NCBI RefSeq assembly: GCF_015477605.1
Contig: NZ_JADLQX010000008.1
Coordinates: forward strand, 62,001 to 126,000
Reading direction: 5' to 3'
Source of the DNA: Nocardia amamiensis
GTDB lineage: Bacteria; Actinomycetota; Actinomycetes; Mycobacteriales; Mycobacteriaceae
DNA: 64,000 bases
Of the stretch, positions 1 to 9,640 are shown piece after piece (positions within the stretch are counted from its first letter, which is position 1; every line of letters starts with the position of its first letter). The notes under the pieces are model-generated. The model worked only from the letters and a program-made list of their open reading frames with translations, made no database searches and had not been told where the DNA came from. The translations under genes were made by a program, and so were the position numbers.

Positions 1-170
1 ACCGCGGGGCCGGCGCCGGTCACGCCGACCGCCGCGAGCAGTTCGGCGCGCGCCGATTCGGACAGGTCGATGGCGTTCCCCGCGCGCACCTTGCCGTGCC
101 TGCGGCGTAGCAGGACGCCCGTGGCCAGCGCGACGAGCAATACCACTGCCAGGATGGTGAATTCGATCAT
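1..170 (-). CDS. Thioredoxin-like protein, N-terminus only (left edge)
   Basis: First 56 codons of a minus-strand gene that leaves the window at its left end. The ATG at 170 overlaps the stop of the upstream lmeA-like gene in an ATGA, so the two are probably translated together. The visible part is one N-terminal membrane segment (FTILAVVLLVALATGVLL) followed by basic residues (RRRHGK) and a linker. No catalytic CxxC is inside the window. The thioredoxin assignment rests on synteny: in Mycobacterium tuberculosis the lmeA homologue Rv0817c is followed by the thioredoxin-like Rv0816c. The sequence itself shows only a membrane anchor. Confidence 0.6.
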   Translation of the reverse strand, partial: MIEFTILAVVLLVALATGVLLRRRHGKVRAGNAIDLSESARAELLAAVGVTGAGPA

Positions 171-967
171 GGCCGGTGCAATCGGTCGAGGTCGATCGTG
201 ACGTTCACGCCCTTGCCCTCCACGACGATCTGGCCGCCCTGGGCGGAGACCTTGGCGGGCCGGACGCCGAACGGCAGCTCCTTGGTGTCGATGGTACGGG
301 TGAACCTGGCGAGCACGGCCGGGCGATCGGCCTCGGTGATCACCGCCACAGGCATGGTCTCGGTGCCGGGGCTGCCGCGATAGAAGCCGGTCGCCACGAT
401 CTGCACCTGGTCGCCGTCGAGGAAGAGATCGGCCTGCACGCTGACTTTCTCGCCGCCGTACTGCGCGCCGGGGGTCTCCGGCAAGGTGCCGGTGAGCACC
501 AGCGCGCCCGTGGTGGTCATGCCGGAGCCGCCCGACCCGCCGGTGCCATCGGATTTGTCCGCTGGGCGGGAGTGCACCTGCAGGTCGGGAATGGTGAACA
601 GCCTGCCGAGCTCGGTGGGCTCCACCCGCAGCCTGCTGTCCACCCGTTCCACCGGGACGCCGCGCAGACTGCCGTCGACCAGTTCCCCGAGCGGCAGCCG
701 CACGCCGGTCAGCGTCGCCTCCAGTGCGGTCTCGCCGGGGATGTCGTCTCGGTTGGCCCGCGCCCGGATCTCGACGTTGTCGTAGCGGCTGTCCCACGCC
801 TGGCCGAGGAATGGAAAACCGTTGATCGTGACTTCGGGGTCCGCGGTGAGATCGGCGCCGTCCCGCAGCGCCCGTGACACGCGGTACTCCGAATAGGCCG
901 CGGTGCTGAAGTCGACGACGATCGCGAATCCGGCCAGGCACAGCAGGCCGATGATCAGCTTCCGCAT
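167..967 (-). CDS. lmeA: LmeA-like DUF2993 lipomannan elongation protein
   Basis: A 266-residue secreted or membrane-anchored protein of the DUF2993 family. The N-terminus (MRKLIIGLLCLAGFAIVVDF) is a signal peptide or anchor. The body has the family pattern: a VTINGFPFL segment, then beta-rich repeats with paired terms such as EIRARANR and VEGKGVNVTIDL. A glycine-rich loop (KSDGTGGSGGSG) sits near residue 140. In mycobacteria LmeA acts in the periplasm and is needed for normal elongation of the lipomannan mannan chain. The gene is the first of a pair with the thioredoxin-like gene and is divergent from glnR, as in M. tuberculosis. Confidence 0.8.
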   Translation of the reverse strand: MRKLIIGLLCLAGFAIVVDFSTAAYSEYRVSRALRDGADLTADPEVTINGFPFLGQAWDSRYDNVEIRARANRDDIPGETALEATLTGVRLPLGELVDGSLRGVPVERVDSRLRVEPTELGRLFTIPDLQVHSRPADKSDGTGGSGGSGMTTTGALVLTGTLPETPGAQYGGEKVSVQADLFLDGDQVQIVATGFYRGSPGTETMPVAVITEADRPAVLARFTRTIDTKELPFGVRPAKVSAQGGQIVVEGKGVNVTIDLDRLHRP

Positions 968-1262
968 GCTCCCCCGTCTCTCCGGTTCTCGGGCCGCGCC
1001 GGTCGGGCGCCGCGCGGCACGCGTTCGAATTCCGCACCGGGCAACCCGCGGGTGCCAGGTCTGCCCGACGCGTAACCCATGTACGCAACCCTATCGGTTG
1101 GCCCGAACCCGGCTCCCTGGTGTCCTCCGGTATGGTGCCCGACCCCGGAATGCGTGGTCATCCGGGGTTACGCGCTAATCTTGCATCCGATTACCTGTGA
1201 TTAGCGACGTGGCCGCGGCGGTGCTGCCGCATCCGCGGAGCTACGAGATGGGAGGAGGGCCT

Positions 1263-2027
1263 GTGGAGCTGCTCCTGCTTACCTCCGACCCCAACCCCGA
1301 GTCGGTGTTGCCGTCACTGGCGTTGCTCGCGCACAATGTGCGCCCCGCGCCAACGGAAGTGGCCTCGCTGCTCGAAGCCGGTACCGCTGATGTCGCCTTG
1401 GTGGACGCGCGGACCGACCTGGCCGCCGCCCGCGGACTCTGCCGCCTGCTCGGCAGTACCGGCTCCTCCGTCCCGGTGGTCGCGGTGCTCACCGAGGGCG
1501 GTCTGGTCGCGGTGAACGCCGACTGGGGACTCGACGACATCCTGCTGCCCGGCACCGGGCCTGCCGAACTCGACGCCAGGCTGCGCCTGCTGGTCGGTCG
1601 CAACGGCGGCGTGGCCAGTCCGGAGAACAGCGGCAAGATCACCCTCGGCGAGCTGGTGATCGACGAGGGCACCTATACCGCGCGGCTGCGCGGACGCCCG
1701 CTCGATCTCACCTACAAGGAGTTCGAGCTGCTGAAATACCTCGCGCAGCACGCGGGCCGGGTGTTCACCCGTGCGCAGCTGCTGCAGGAGGTGTGGGGGT
1801 ACGACTTCTTCGGTGGCACCCGCACCGTCGACGTGCACGTCCGGCGGCTGCGCGCCAAACTCGGCAGCGAGTACGAGTCCCTGATCGGCACCGTCCGGAA
1901 CGTGGGCTACAAGGCTGTGCGTCCGTCGCGGGCCACGGGCAAGAGCGAAACGGTGAGCTTCCCCGACGATGAGAACGAGGGCACCGACGGTTCCCCGTTC
2001 GCGCCGATCAACGGTTCCGCGCCGTGA
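1263..2027 (+). CDS. glnR: GlnR, OmpR-family nitrogen/global response regulator
   Basis: A 254-residue orphan response regulator. Residues about 1-120 form a divergent receiver domain and about 135-230 an OmpR-type winged helix ([20 protein letters not shown], then the [15 protein letters not shown] recognition segment). The sequence is very close to mycobacterial GlnR. In actinomycetes GlnR activates nitrogen-assimilation genes and works without a partner kinase. The GTG at 1263 was chosen because GGAGGAGG lies just upstream at 1251-1258 and mycobacterial GlnR begins at the equivalent VELLLLTS; an in-frame GTG at 1197 would add 22 unconserved residues. An acidic unstructured tail ends the protein. 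Confidence 0.9.
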   Translation: MELLLLTSDPNPESVLPSLALLAHNVRPAPTEVASLLEAGTADVALVDARTDLAAARGLCRLLGSTGSSVPVVAVLTEGGLVAVNADWGLDDILLPGTGPAELDARLRLLVGRNGGVASPENSGKITLGELVIDEGTYTARLRGRPLDLTYKEFELLKYLAQHAGRVFTRAQLLQEVWGYDFFGGTRTVDVHVRRLRAKLGSEYESLIGTVRNVGYKAVRPSRATGKSETVSFPDDENEGTDGSPFAPINGSAP

Positions 2028-2183
2028 GTCCTCCTGGCCGATGGCCGCGTTCCCGCCGCTAGCTCCCGCATCGCGATCGGCGGACGTATCGCGGTCAGCC
2101 GATATCGAAATGCGGCCGGCTCCCATGACGTTGCCAGGAGCGGGAACATGCACGGGGTTCGATGGCTCGAAGAACGGAGGCCA

Positions 2184-2343
2184 GTGAGCGAGCGTCAGCG
2201 AGTGAACCGAAAGCGCAGCGCGCCCTCGCGCACGACGGAGCCGAGCGCCAGCGAGGTGGAGTCGTGAGCGAGCGTCAGCGAGTGAACCGAAAGCGCAGCG
2301 CGCCCTCGCGCACGACGGAGCCGAGCGCCAGCGAGGTGGAGTC
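2184..2343 (+). repeat. Exact 80-bp tandem duplication ahead of mshD
   Basis: Two identical, contiguous 80-base units (2184-2263 and 2264-2343) abut the mshD start. Each begins gtgagcgagcgtcagcgag and ends gaggtggagtc. The first seven bases of a third copy, gtgagcg, are the first codons of mshD itself. Each unit therefore ends with a purine-rich ribosome-binding sequence followed by GTG. Because 80 is not a multiple of three, the extra GTGs are out of frame with mshD. The rest of the 2028-2183 spacer shows no gene. Confidence 0.95.
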
Positions 2344-3264
2344 GTGAGCGGCGCGACAACACAGTGGATCGACCGTCCGGACGAGGACGCGGCGCGGGCG
2401 ATCACCGATCTGCTCGCTCGCGCCACGGCCGCGGACGGCGTCGCCCCGATCTCGGAGCAGGCGGTGCTGTCGGTGACCTCCGGCGAACACACCGCCGCGC
2501 GTCATCTGCTCGCACGGCGCGACGGCGCGATCGTCGGATACGCGAATCTCGTTCCCGCGCATGGCGAACACCCGGCGATGGCGGAGGTCGCGGTCGACCC
2601 ACTTGCCCGCGGTCAGGGGGTAGGTACCGATCTGGTCACGGCCGCGCTCACGGCGGGCGGTCGGGGAGCGCGGGTGTGGGCACATGGTGATCAGCCCGCA
2701 GCCAAAGCCGTCGCGGCCCGTCTCGGTCTGCGAACGGCACGTGAGCTGTGGCAGATGCGACGGTCTTTGGCTACCCCGGAGCTACCGGAACTGGCCGTGC
2801 CGGACGGCATCGTGCTGCGCAGCTACGCCGGTCCCGCCGACGACCCGGAGTTGCTGCGGGTGAACAAGGCCGCCTTCGCCTGGCATCCCGAACAGGGTGG
2901 TTGGACCGAACGCGACATCGAGATCCGCCGCGCCGAGCCGTGGTTCGACGCGCAGGGCCTGTTCCTGGCCTACGACGCCGCCGCGCCCGGCCGGCTGCTC
3001 GGATTCCATTGGACCAAAGTGCATTACGAGCAGCGCCCACCGCTCGGCGAGGTCTATGTGGTCGGCATCGACCCTGCGGCCCAGGGGCGCGGGCTGGGCC
3101 GGCTGCTCACGCTGGCCGGATTGCGCCACCTGCGCGACCGCGGTCTAGCGGAGGTGTTGCTGTACACCGAGGCCGACAACACCGCCGCGGTCCGCACCTA
3201 TACCCGGCTCGGATTCGCCACGGCGCACGTCGACGTGGCCTACGCGGCGGCAGGGACTGAATAG
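2344..3264 (+). CDS. mshD: Mycothiol synthase (MshD)
   Basis: A 306-residue tandem GNAT acetyltransferase. MshD transfers an acetyl group from acetyl-CoA to Cys-GlcN-Ins, the last step of mycothiol synthesis in the actinobacterial cytosol. The N-terminal GNAT domain carries VAVDPLARGQGVGTDLV. The C-terminal domain carries the standard acetyl-CoA loop VGIDPAAQGRGLGRLL and ends with TYTRLGF. The conserved LRSYAGPADDPELLRVNKAAF segment joins the two. Length and order match the family. The GTG start at 2344 is preceded by aggtggag inside the 80-bp repeat. Position after glnR and before pst matches M. tuberculosis. Confidence 0.93.
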   Translation: MSGATTQWIDRPDEDAARAITDLLARATAADGVAPISEQAVLSVTSGEHTAARHLLARRDGAIVGYANLVPAHGEHPAMAEVAVDPLARGQGVGTDLVTAALTAGGRGARVWAHGDQPAAKAVAARLGLRTARELWQMRRSLATPELPELAVPDGIVLRSYAGPADDPELLRVNKAAFAWHPEQGGWTERDIEIRRAEPWFDAQGLFLAYDAAAPGRLLGFHWTKVHYEQRPPLGEVYVVGIDPAAQGRGLGRLLTLAGLRHLRDRGLAEVLLYTEADNTAAVRTYTRLGFATAHVDVAYAAAGTE

Positions 3265-3338
3265 TAGGCGGCTGATTCGGTGTCGGCGAGTAAAACTGGG
3301 GCAAACGTCACATTCACCAGGTGTAATCGCGCCGGGCT

Positions 3339-3360
3339 GTTCACCTTCCGTTCACCTGGT
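3339..3360 (+). promoter_or_regulatory. PHO box upstream of pstS
   Basis: Two adjacent 11-base direct repeat units, GTTCACCTTCC and GTTCACCTGGT, lie about 145 bases before the pstS start. This is the layout of actinobacterial PHO boxes (core GTTCACC) bound by PhoP in Streptomyces and RegX3 in mycobacteria. It should activate the pst operon under phosphate starvation. Confidence 0.8.
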
Positions 3361-3505
3361 TCGGTCCAACTGTCAACCACGCGACCCTAGGTTGAGTGAG
3401 GGCAGCACACTGCTGCCTGGTGCGCAAGTTCCCCGCGAACAGCACCACAGCACCCGTCCGGGCCGGTGAGGGACCGGACGAGTAGGACGCCATTCCGGAG
3501 GAATA

Positions 3506-4618
3506 GTGAATTTCAAGCGCAGCAGCGCCCTCGTTGGTGTGCTGGCCGTCGGCGCCATGACACTGGCGGCGTGTGGTAGCGACGACAACACCTCGACCGA
3601 CTCGGGCAACGTCGCCAAGGTCGACGTCGCGTGTGGCGGTAAGAAGGCCCTCAAGGCCAGTGGCGCGTCGTCGCAGAAGAACGCGATGGAGCGCTTCATC
3701 GCCGCCTACGAGAAGAACTGCGACGGTTCCACGCTCAACTACACCTCGAGCGGTTCCGGCGCGGGTGTGAGCGAGTTCCTCGGTGCCCAGACCGATTTCG
3801 GTGGCTCCGACTCGCCGCTGAGCTCGAAGAAGGACGAGCCGAAGAAGGCCGCCGACCGCTGCGGTTCGCCCGCGTGGAACCTCCCCACCGTGTTCGGTCC
3901 GGTCGCGATCACCTACAACATCGACGGCGTGACCGACCTCGCGCTGGACGGCCCGACCGCGGCCAAGATCTTCAATGGCGCGGTGACCACCTGGGATGCC
4001 CCCGAGATCAAGGCGCTGAACCCGAACGCCAAGCTGCCGTCCGAGCCGATCGCGGTGGTCTTCCGCAGCGACGAGTCGGGCACCACGGACAACTTCCAGC
4101 TCTACCTGGACGCCGCTTCCGACGGCGCCTGGGGCAAGGGCGCCGGTAAGGCGTTCGTCGGTGGCGTCGGCGCCGGTTCGAAGGGCAACGAGGGCACCTC
4201 GGCCGCGGTGAAGAGCACCAAGAACTCGATCACCTACAACGAGTGGTCCTTCGCGAAGGCGCAGAACCTGTCGGTCGCGCGCATCATCACCTCGGCGAGC
4301 AAGGACCCGGTGACGCTGAGCGTCGCTTCGGCGGGCAAGGCGATCGAGTCGGCGAAGATCTCGGGTCAGGGCAACGACCTGGTCATCGACACCTCCTCGT
4401 TCTACAAGCCGACGGCGGCGGGCGCGTACCCGATCGTGATGCCGACCTACGAGATCGTCTGCTCGAAGTACGCCGACGCCGACACGGCCACGGCGGTGAA
4501 GGCCTTCCTCACCTCCGCGGTCACCAACGGCCAGCAGGGCCTGGACGAGGCCGGGTACGTCCCGATCCCGGAGCAGTTCAAGACCAAGCTGACCACTGCC
4601 ATCAACGCCATCTCCTGA
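3506..4618 (+). CDS. pstS: Phosphate ABC transporter, substrate-binding lipoprotein PstS
   Basis: A 370-residue lipoprotein that captures inorganic phosphate outside the membrane and delivers it to PstC/PstA. The signal peptide ends in a lipobox, MTLAACGS, with the lipidated Cys at about residue 23. Phosphate-ligand motifs include SGASSQ near residue 55, the SSGSGAG loop, [12 protein letters not shown], and [10 protein letters not shown] around residue 190. The GTG at 3506 is preceded by GGAGGA at the usual distance. It is first in pstSCAB and lies under a PHO box. Confidence 0.95.
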   Translation: MNFKRSSALVGVLAVGAMTLAACGSDDNTSTDSGNVAKVDVACGGKKALKASGASSQKNAMERFIAAYEKNCDGSTLNYTSSGSGAGVSEFLGAQTDFGGSDSPLSSKKDEPKKAADRCGSPAWNLPTVFGPVAITYNIDGVTDLALDGPTAAKIFNGAVTTWDAPEIKALNPNAKLPSEPIAVVFRSDESGTTDNFQLYLDAASDGAWGKGAGKAFVGGVGAGSKGNEGTSAAVKSTKNSITYNEWSFAKAQNLSVARIITSASKDPVTLSVASAGKAIESAKISGQGNDLVIDTSSFYKPTAAGAYPIVMPTYEIVCSKYADADTATAVKAFLTSAVTNGQQGLDEAGYVPIPEQFKTKLTTAINAIS

Positions 4619-4628
4619 TTGCGAAGCC

Positions 4629-5675
4629 ATGACCGTGCACGACGAAGTTGCCGCCGCTGACCAGTCGGATTCGACGGGTCGGCGGGCAGGCGGAGATACT
4701 GCGCTCATGCCGAGTAAGCCGAGCACCGAACCGGCCGCGGCCGGACGCCGTCACAGTCCGCGTGCGGAGATCATCTTCCGCTCGCTGGCCACGACGGCGG
4801 GGGCGATCATCGTCGCCTCGATCGCCCTGATTGCGCTGTTCCTGTTGATCCGGGCGGTGCCTTCGGTATTAGCGAACGAGGCGAACTTCTTCACCAGCGC
4901 CGAGTTCAACACGACCGATGCCAAGAACCTACGGTTCGGCATCCGGGACCTGTTCATGGTGACGGTGCTGAGTTCGATCTTCGCCTTGGCGCTCGCGGTT
5001 CCGGTCGGCATCGGCATCGCGCTGTTTCTCACGCACTACGCGCCGAAGAGCCTGGCGCGCCCGTTCTCGGTGATCGTCGATCTCCTGGCGGCGGTGCCTT
5101 CGATCGTGTTCGGTCTCTGGGGAATTCTGGTTCTCGCTCCGCAACTGGAGCCGGTGCAGACCTTCCTCAACGACAAACTGGACTGGCTGTTCCTGTTCTC
5201 GGACGGCAACATCCCGCTGGCCAGCGGCGGCACGATCTTCACCGCGGGCGTGGTGCTCGCGGTGATGATCCTGCCCATCATCACCTCGGTCAGCCGCGAG
5301 GTCTTCAACCTGACCCCCCGCACGCACATCGAGGCGGCTCAGGCGCTCGGCGCGACGAAGTGGGAGGTCGTCCGGATGACCGTGCTGCCCTACGGGCGCA
5401 GCGGCATGATCGCCGGTTCGATGCTCGGCCTCGGCCGAGCGCTCGGCGAGACGATCGCCGTGCTGATCGTGCTGAAGACGGCCGCGCAGCCGGGGCACTG
5501 GTCGGTGTTCGACGGCGGCTACACCTTCGCCTCCAAAATCGCCTCGGCGGCAGCGGAATTCAGTGAGCCGCTGCCCACCGGCGCGTACATCGCGGCAGGC
5601 TTCGTGCTGTTCGCGCTGACCTTCGTCGTGAACGCGCTGGCGCGCCTGGCCGCCGGCGGAAGGGTGAACGGGTGA
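4629..5675 (+). CDS. pstC: Phosphate ABC transporter permease PstC
   Basis: A 348-residue inner-membrane permease, ten bases after pstS. A basic, unstructured N-terminus of about 45 residues precedes six predicted membrane segments. The ABC-permease coupling loop is seen in [20 protein letters not shown], and [14 protein letters not shown] follows. It pairs with PstA to form the phosphate channel. An internal ATG at 4707 (MPSKPSTEP) is an alternative start. The stop overlaps the pstA start. Confidence 0.94.
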   Translation: MTVHDEVAAADQSDSTGRRAGGDTALMPSKPSTEPAAAGRRHSPRAEIIFRSLATTAGAIIVASIALIALFLLIRAVPSVLANEANFFTSAEFNTTDAKNLRFGIRDLFMVTVLSSIFALALAVPVGIGIALFLTHYAPKSLARPFSVIVDLLAAVPSIVFGLWGILVLAPQLEPVQTFLNDKLDWLFLFSDGNIPLASGGTIFTAGVVLAVMILPIITSVSREVFNLTPRTHIEAAQALGATKWEVVRMTVLPYGRSGMIAGSMLGLGRALGETIAVLIVLKTAAQPGHWSVFDGGYTFASKIASAAAEFSEPLPTGAYIAAGFVLFALTFVVNALARLAAGGRVNG

Positions 5676-6577
5676 TGACCACCTCGACGTTGGACCGGCC
5701 GGTCAAAGCCCCCACTTTCCGGCATGTGAGCGTGGCGCGCCGCGTGCGCAACAACATCGCGACCGGACTGGTTTGGCTGGCGTTCGGCATCGCGCTCGTG
5801 CCGCTCGGCTGGGTGCTGATCATGGTGGTCACCAAGGGTTTCAGCGCCGTCGTCCGGGCCAACTGGTGGCAGAACTCGATGAAGGGCGTGCTGCCCCATC
5901 AGTTCGCGGGCGGCGTCTATCACGCGATCTACGGAACCATCGTGCAATCGCTGGTCGCGACCGTCATCGCGGTGCCGCTGGGCATCATGGCCGCGATCTA
6001 TCTGGTCGAGTACGGCCGCGGTGCACTCGCCAAGACCACCACGTTCATGGTCGACATCCTGGCCGGCGTGCCATCGATCGTCGCGGCGCTGTTCATCTTC
6101 GCGCTGTGGATCGCGACGCTCGGGTTCCCGCAGAGTTCGTTCGCGGTGGCATTGGCGTTGGTGTTGCTGATGCTGCCGGTCGTGGTCCGCAGCACCGAGG
6201 AAATGCTCAAGCTGGTGCCCGACGAGCTGCGCGAAGCGTCCTACGCGCTCGGCATCCCGAAGTGGAAGACGATCGTGAAGATCGTGGTGCCCACCGCGCT
6301 GCCCGGCATGATCAGCGGCATCCTGCTGGCCATCGCCAGGGTGATGGGTGAGACCGCGCCTGTGCTGGTGCTGGTCGGCTACAGCAAGTCGATCAACACG
6401 AACATCTTCGACGGCAACATGGCGTCGCTGCCGCTGTTGATCTACCAGGAGCTGGCCAATCCGGAAGCAGCCGGACGCGAGCGGGTCTGGGGTGCGGCAT
6501 TGACCCTCATCCTTATCATCGCCCTCCTGTACCTGGCTGCGGCCGTCGTCAACCGGCTGCTCACGCGGAACCGATAG
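5672..6577 (+). CDS. pstA: Phosphate ABC transporter permease PstA
   Basis: A 301-residue permease partner of PstC. The GTG at 5672 overlaps the pstC stop (GTGA); the adjacent ATG at 5675 is equally possible. It has six predicted membrane segments and the coupling loop [20 protein letters not shown], followed by [15 protein letters not shown]. It is third in pstSCAB, so stoichiometric expression with PstC is expected from the overlap. Confidence 0.94.
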   Translation: MMTTSTLDRPVKAPTFRHVSVARRVRNNIATGLVWLAFGIALVPLGWVLIMVVTKGFSAVVRANWWQNSMKGVLPHQFAGGVYHAIYGTIVQSLVATVIAVPLGIMAAIYLVEYGRGALAKTTTFMVDILAGVPSIVAALFIFALWIATLGFPQSSFAVALALVLLMLPVVVRSTEEMLKLVPDELREASYALGIPKWKTIVKIVVPTALPGMISGILLAIARVMGETAPVLVLVGYSKSINTNIFDGNMASLPLLIYQELANPEAAGRERVWGAALTLILIIALLYLAAAVVNRLLTRNR

Positions 6578-6598
6578 AACCGGAACGGATTACCGAAA

Positions 6599-7375
6599 AT
6601 GGCCAAGCGGATCGACGTCAAAGATCTGAACATCTACTACGGCAAGTTCCACGCCGTGTCCGAGGTTTCGCTGACCGTGCTGCCGCGCAGCGTGACCGCA
6701 TTCATCGGTCCCTCCGGGTGTGGTAAGTCGACCGTGCTGCGTTCGCTCAACCGCATGCACGAGGTGACCCCGAACGCCCGGGTCGAAGGCGCGGTGCTGC
6801 TGGACGGCGAGGACATCTACGGCACCCAGGTCGACCCCGTGGGCGTGCGTCGCACCATCGGCATGGTCTTCCAGCGGCCGAATCCGTTCCCCACCATGTC
6901 CATCCGGGACAACGTGGTCGCGGGGCTCAAGCTGCAGGGCGTGCGCAACAAGAAGGAACTCGACGAGGTCGCCGAGCGCTCGCTGCGGGGCGCCAACCTG
7001 TGGAACGAGGTGAAGGACCGCCTGGACAAGCCGGGCGGCGGCCTCTCCGGCGGTCAGCAGCAGCGGCTGTGCATCGCGCGCGCCATCGCGGTGTCGCCCG
7101 ACGTCCTGCTGATGGACGAGCCCTGTTCGGCGCTGGACCCGATCTCCACCCTGGCGATCGAGGACCTGATCACCGAGCTGAAGAAGGAATTCACCATCGT
7201 CATCGTCACCCACAACATGCAGCAGGCCGCGCGCGTGAGTGACCAGACCGGCTTCTTCAACCTGGAAGCGCAGGGCAAGCCGGGCAAACTGATCGAGATC
7301 GACGACACCGAAAAGATCTTCTCCAACCCCTCGCAGAAGGCCACGGAGGACTACATCTCGGGTCGCTTCGGCTGA
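6599..7375 (+). CDS. pstB: Phosphate ABC transporter ATPase PstB
   Basis: A 258-residue cytoplasmic ATPase that drives phosphate import. Walker A is GPSGCGKST at about residues 37-45, the signature LSGGQQQR is near residue 149, and Walker B VLLMDEP near 169, followed by the switch His in IVTHNM. Length is typical of PstB. It is last in the operon and is followed by a strong inverted repeat that separates it from the convergent phoU. Confidence 0.95.
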   Translation: MAKRIDVKDLNIYYGKFHAVSEVSLTVLPRSVTAFIGPSGCGKSTVLRSLNRMHEVTPNARVEGAVLLDGEDIYGTQVDPVGVRRTIGMVFQRPNPFPTMSIRDNVVAGLKLQGVRNKKELDEVAERSLRGANLWNEVKDRLDKPGGGLSGGQQQRLCIARAIAVSPDVLLMDEPCSALDPISTLAIEDLITELKKEFTIVIVTHNMQQAARVSDQTGFFNLEAQGKPGKLIEIDDTEKIFSNPSQKATEDYISGRFG

Positions 7376-7415
7376 TCCGGCTACCGAACGCGTCCCGGTC
7401 GACGCGGTATAGCAC

Positions 7416-7459
7416 GCGAATAGTCCTGGGCAGCTACTCGGCTGCCCAGGACTATTCGC
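7416..7459. terminator. Bidirectional hairpin between pstB and phoU
   Basis: A perfect 19-base inverted repeat, gcgaatagtcctgggcagc at 7416-7434 and its complement at 7441-7459, with a six-base loop. It lies between two convergent genes, so it can end transcription from both sides. A short cctgccttttc follows on the plus side. Confidence 0.85.
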
Positions 7460-7644
7460 ATCCCTGCCTTTTCGAAACGGAATCGTTGCCATCCACTCGC
7501 GTGGCGCGGTGCTTCCGGAAGGGCGCTGCCCGGGCGTGATCGGCCGGAATCGAGCATCCGGGCGCCGCCGTGTGCACTGGATTCGGCTACCCGAGTCGTC
7601 CGTGACCGACCCTCGAATGCGGGCCGGCCGCATCAGGCTTGCGG

Positions 7645-8307
7645 CTACGACTCGGCGTCCGGGTCAGGCGGAAGCACGCCGGTGACCAGGAAGATGACCC
7701 GGCGGCCGATTTCGACGGCGTGGTCGGCGAAGCGCTCGTAGTAGCGGCCGAGCAGCGTGACATCGACGGCGGCGGCGACGCCGTACTTCCATTCCCGGTC
7801 CATGAGCAGCGTGAAGAGGTGACGGTGGAGGTCGTCCATCGCCTCGTCGTCTACGTTCAGTTGCGCGGCGCGCTCGGGGTCACGCGTCTCCAGCACTTCC
7901 CTGGCGCCCGCGCCCATGTTGACCGCGATCCGGCCCATCTCGGCGAAGTAGCCGTTGACCGACTCGGGCAGCGCGTGGTTCGGGTGGCGCCTGCGTGCGA
8001 CCTTCGCCACGTGCAGCGCCAGCGCGCCCATCCGGTTGACGTCGCCGACGATCTGGATCGTGCTCACCACTTGGCGCAGATCGCCCGCTACCGGGGCCTG
8101 TAGAGCAAGGAGGGCGAACGCCTTCTCTTCGGCGTCCTGAATCATCTCGGCGATCCGGTCGTACTCACTGATCACCTGCTCGGCCAGAGCGAGATCTGCC
8201 TGGAGTAACGACTGGGTCGCCTGATCCATGGCCGAGCCGGCCAGGCCGGCCATCTCGCCCAACAGGTTGGCGAGTTCGGCCATTTGCTCGTTGTAGATGA
8301 CACGCAT
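7645..8307 (-). CDS. phoU: Phosphate signalling protein PhoU (PhoY-like)
   Basis: About 220 residues, nearly all helical, in the two-repeat PhoU fold. Metal-site type acidic motifs are visible, such as [14 protein letters not shown] in the first half and [15 protein letters not shown] in the second. PhoU links Pst transport to the phosphate-sensing two-component system and keeps the Pho regulon off in high phosphate. The start at 8307 ([19 protein letters not shown]) matches mycobacterial PhoY; an in-frame GTG at 8319 would add four residues. It is convergent with pstB. Confidence 0.92.
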   Translation of the reverse strand: MRVIYNEQMAELANLLGEMAGLAGSAMDQATQSLLQADLALAEQVISEYDRIAEMIQDAEEKAFALLALQAPVAGDLRQVVSTIQIVGDVNRMGALALHVAKVARRRHPNHALPESVNGYFAEMGRIAVNMGAGAREVLETRDPERAAQLNVDDEAMDDLHRHLFTLLMDREWKYGVAAAVDVTLLGRYYERFADHAVEIGRRVIFLVTGVLPPDPDAES

Positions 8308-8363
8308 GAAAGCTGACACTAGTTCGCCGCGCTGACCAAGTCACGAACACGGAGTGAATGACC

Positions 8364-8920
8364 GGTGCGAACCGTTAGCGCGTGTGTTGCCGCAGGCGGA
8401 AACCTCGCCGCGTCCGCGTGGCCGATCTTGGTCTCACGGCGGCTGCGGACCGCGGAAATGTGATCCGCATCGCACAGCGAGTGTGAGTCCCGGCCGGCGT
8501 GTCGGCGGCTACCGCCGGATCGCCGCTACTTGCAGATGTCGTCGGCGGCGTTCATGTGCTCCAGGTCGGACGGCAGCGCGACCTGGGTCTTCTCCGTGGA
8601 TGCAGCCACGTTCGTGATCTCGTCGCCGAAAGGAACGGGCGGGCGGATCGTGCCGGTGTAATCCTTGCCGAGGACCACCTGGACGATGCTGCCGAGCTCG
8701 TTCGCTTCCTCCATGGTGGCTCCGGGAATCGCGGTGGCCACGGTCGCGGCCTCGTATCCGGGCGCGTACCTGACCCTGGTGGTAGCGGACGCTCCTTGGG
8801 GAAATTGTCGGTGGTGTAGATCTGGAAGCCCTGGTTGCCCAGTTTGGCCGCTGCGGTCCTAGCGATACCGGTCTGCTCCGAGGCGTTGAGCACGGCCAGC
8901 GAAATGGTGCGGCGTCGCAC
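8364..8920. repeat. Diverged duplicate of the LCP gene 3' end and its downstream DNA
   Basis: This stretch matches 9481 to about 10045 over both coding and non-coding parts. The non-coding edge is recognisable by ggtgcgaac followed by gttagcgcg in both places, and by aatgtgatccgc further on. Copy one starts at 8364 and copy two at 9481, in the same orientation. The copies have diverged noticeably, so the event is not recent. About 550 bases carrying a small secreted gene and an IS30 remnant lie between them. Confidence 0.75.
8526..8920 (-). pseudogene. Frameshifted copy of an LCP-protein C-terminal (LytR_C) domain
   Basis: A relic of the C-terminal domain of the LCP gene at 9641-12061. The first part reads GIARTAAAKLGNQGFQIYTT, against GLARTAATKLGNQGFTIYNT in the intact gene. 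The second part, in another frame, reads VATAIPGATMEEANELGSIV and ends LEHMNAADDICK, against LEHVNAAEEICK. The frames join if one base is removed from a run of four Cs on the minus strand (8798-8801). There is no LCP catalytic domain or membrane anchor, so this is a fragment. Confidence 0.8.
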
Positions 8921-9068
8921 CTATCCCGGCCGAGGATCCCTTGCGAACGGGTGCGGAAGGTGCGCGCGAGTCGTTGTTCCTTCCAGCATGGTTCGGTAGC
9001 CTGTGAAACAAGGGGGGTTCGAATGGCGCAACCTCTGTGGAATCTATTGAATCGAAAGAGGATTCGCG

Positions 9069-9272
9069 ATGGCAGTACGGTTGTTCTCTGGTGCGTTGGT
9101 CGGTGTGGCCACGATCTTGGCCGCGACGATGCTTGCCCCGCAAGCTGCGGCTGCGCCAACAGCGCCTTGCGATGCGTATACCGTTGGCAACATTCACTAT
9201 GAGGGCACGACGAAGTGGATATGCTACTCATATGGCGGGGGCTCGTACGGATGGATCATCATTGCCGGATAG
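9069..9272 (+). CDS. Small secreted protein of unknown function
   Basis: A 67-residue product with a clear Sec signal peptide: a basic start, a hydrophobic core (LVGVATILAATMLAP) and cleavage after AAA near residue 29. The predicted mature part is about 38 residues and rich in Tyr and Gly (HYEGTTKWICYSYGGGSYGW), with two cysteines that could form a disulfide. AGAGGA precedes the ATG. It sits between the two copies of the duplicated LCP segment. I do not recognise the family. Confidence 0.6.
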   Translation: MAVRLFSGALVGVATILAATMLAPQAAAAPTAPCDAYTVGNIHYEGTTKWICYSYGGGSYGWIIIAG

Positions 9273-9394
9273 TGATACCGGCTCCTGTTGTGATCTACGC
9301 CGTCGACAACTGGCAAGCCGTCGGCGCATAACCCAACAGTCCAACGATCGGCCCCGCCCGCTACCTGGGCTCCAGGAGTCGTCGCAACACGCTG

Positions 9395-9475
9395 CTAGTT
9401 GGTGGTGGGCATGAGCATAGCCAGACGCTTGGCTGGGGTATCCCAGCCGAGCGTTTTGCGTGGTCGGTTGTGAGT
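9395..9475 (-). pseudogene. C-terminal remnant of an IS30-family transposase
   Basis: The minus strand reads THNRPRKTLGWDTPAKRL and then AMLMPTN and a stop at 9395. RPRKTLGW-TPA is the hallmark C-terminus of IS30-family transposases. The DDE catalytic region and the rest of the gene are missing. The upstream end meets the border of the duplicated LCP segment at about 9480. Confidence 0.7.
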
Positions 9476-9640
9476 TCCGCGGTGCGAACAGTTAGCGCGC
9501 GTGTTGCCCCAGGCGGATCGCTCGCTGCCGCCGCGTCGCCGATCTCGGTCTCGAGTATCCGCGAACCCCGGAATGTGATCCGCGTCGCATAGCGGGCGCG
9601 ACCGTGCCCAGCATGAGGGACGGCTCTAAGGGGCCAGCTG

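Noticed and set aside
2162..2347. Short open frame through the 80-bp repeat
   Set aside because: Its product is just the repeat read twice in different frames and it ends in the mshD start; no independent support.
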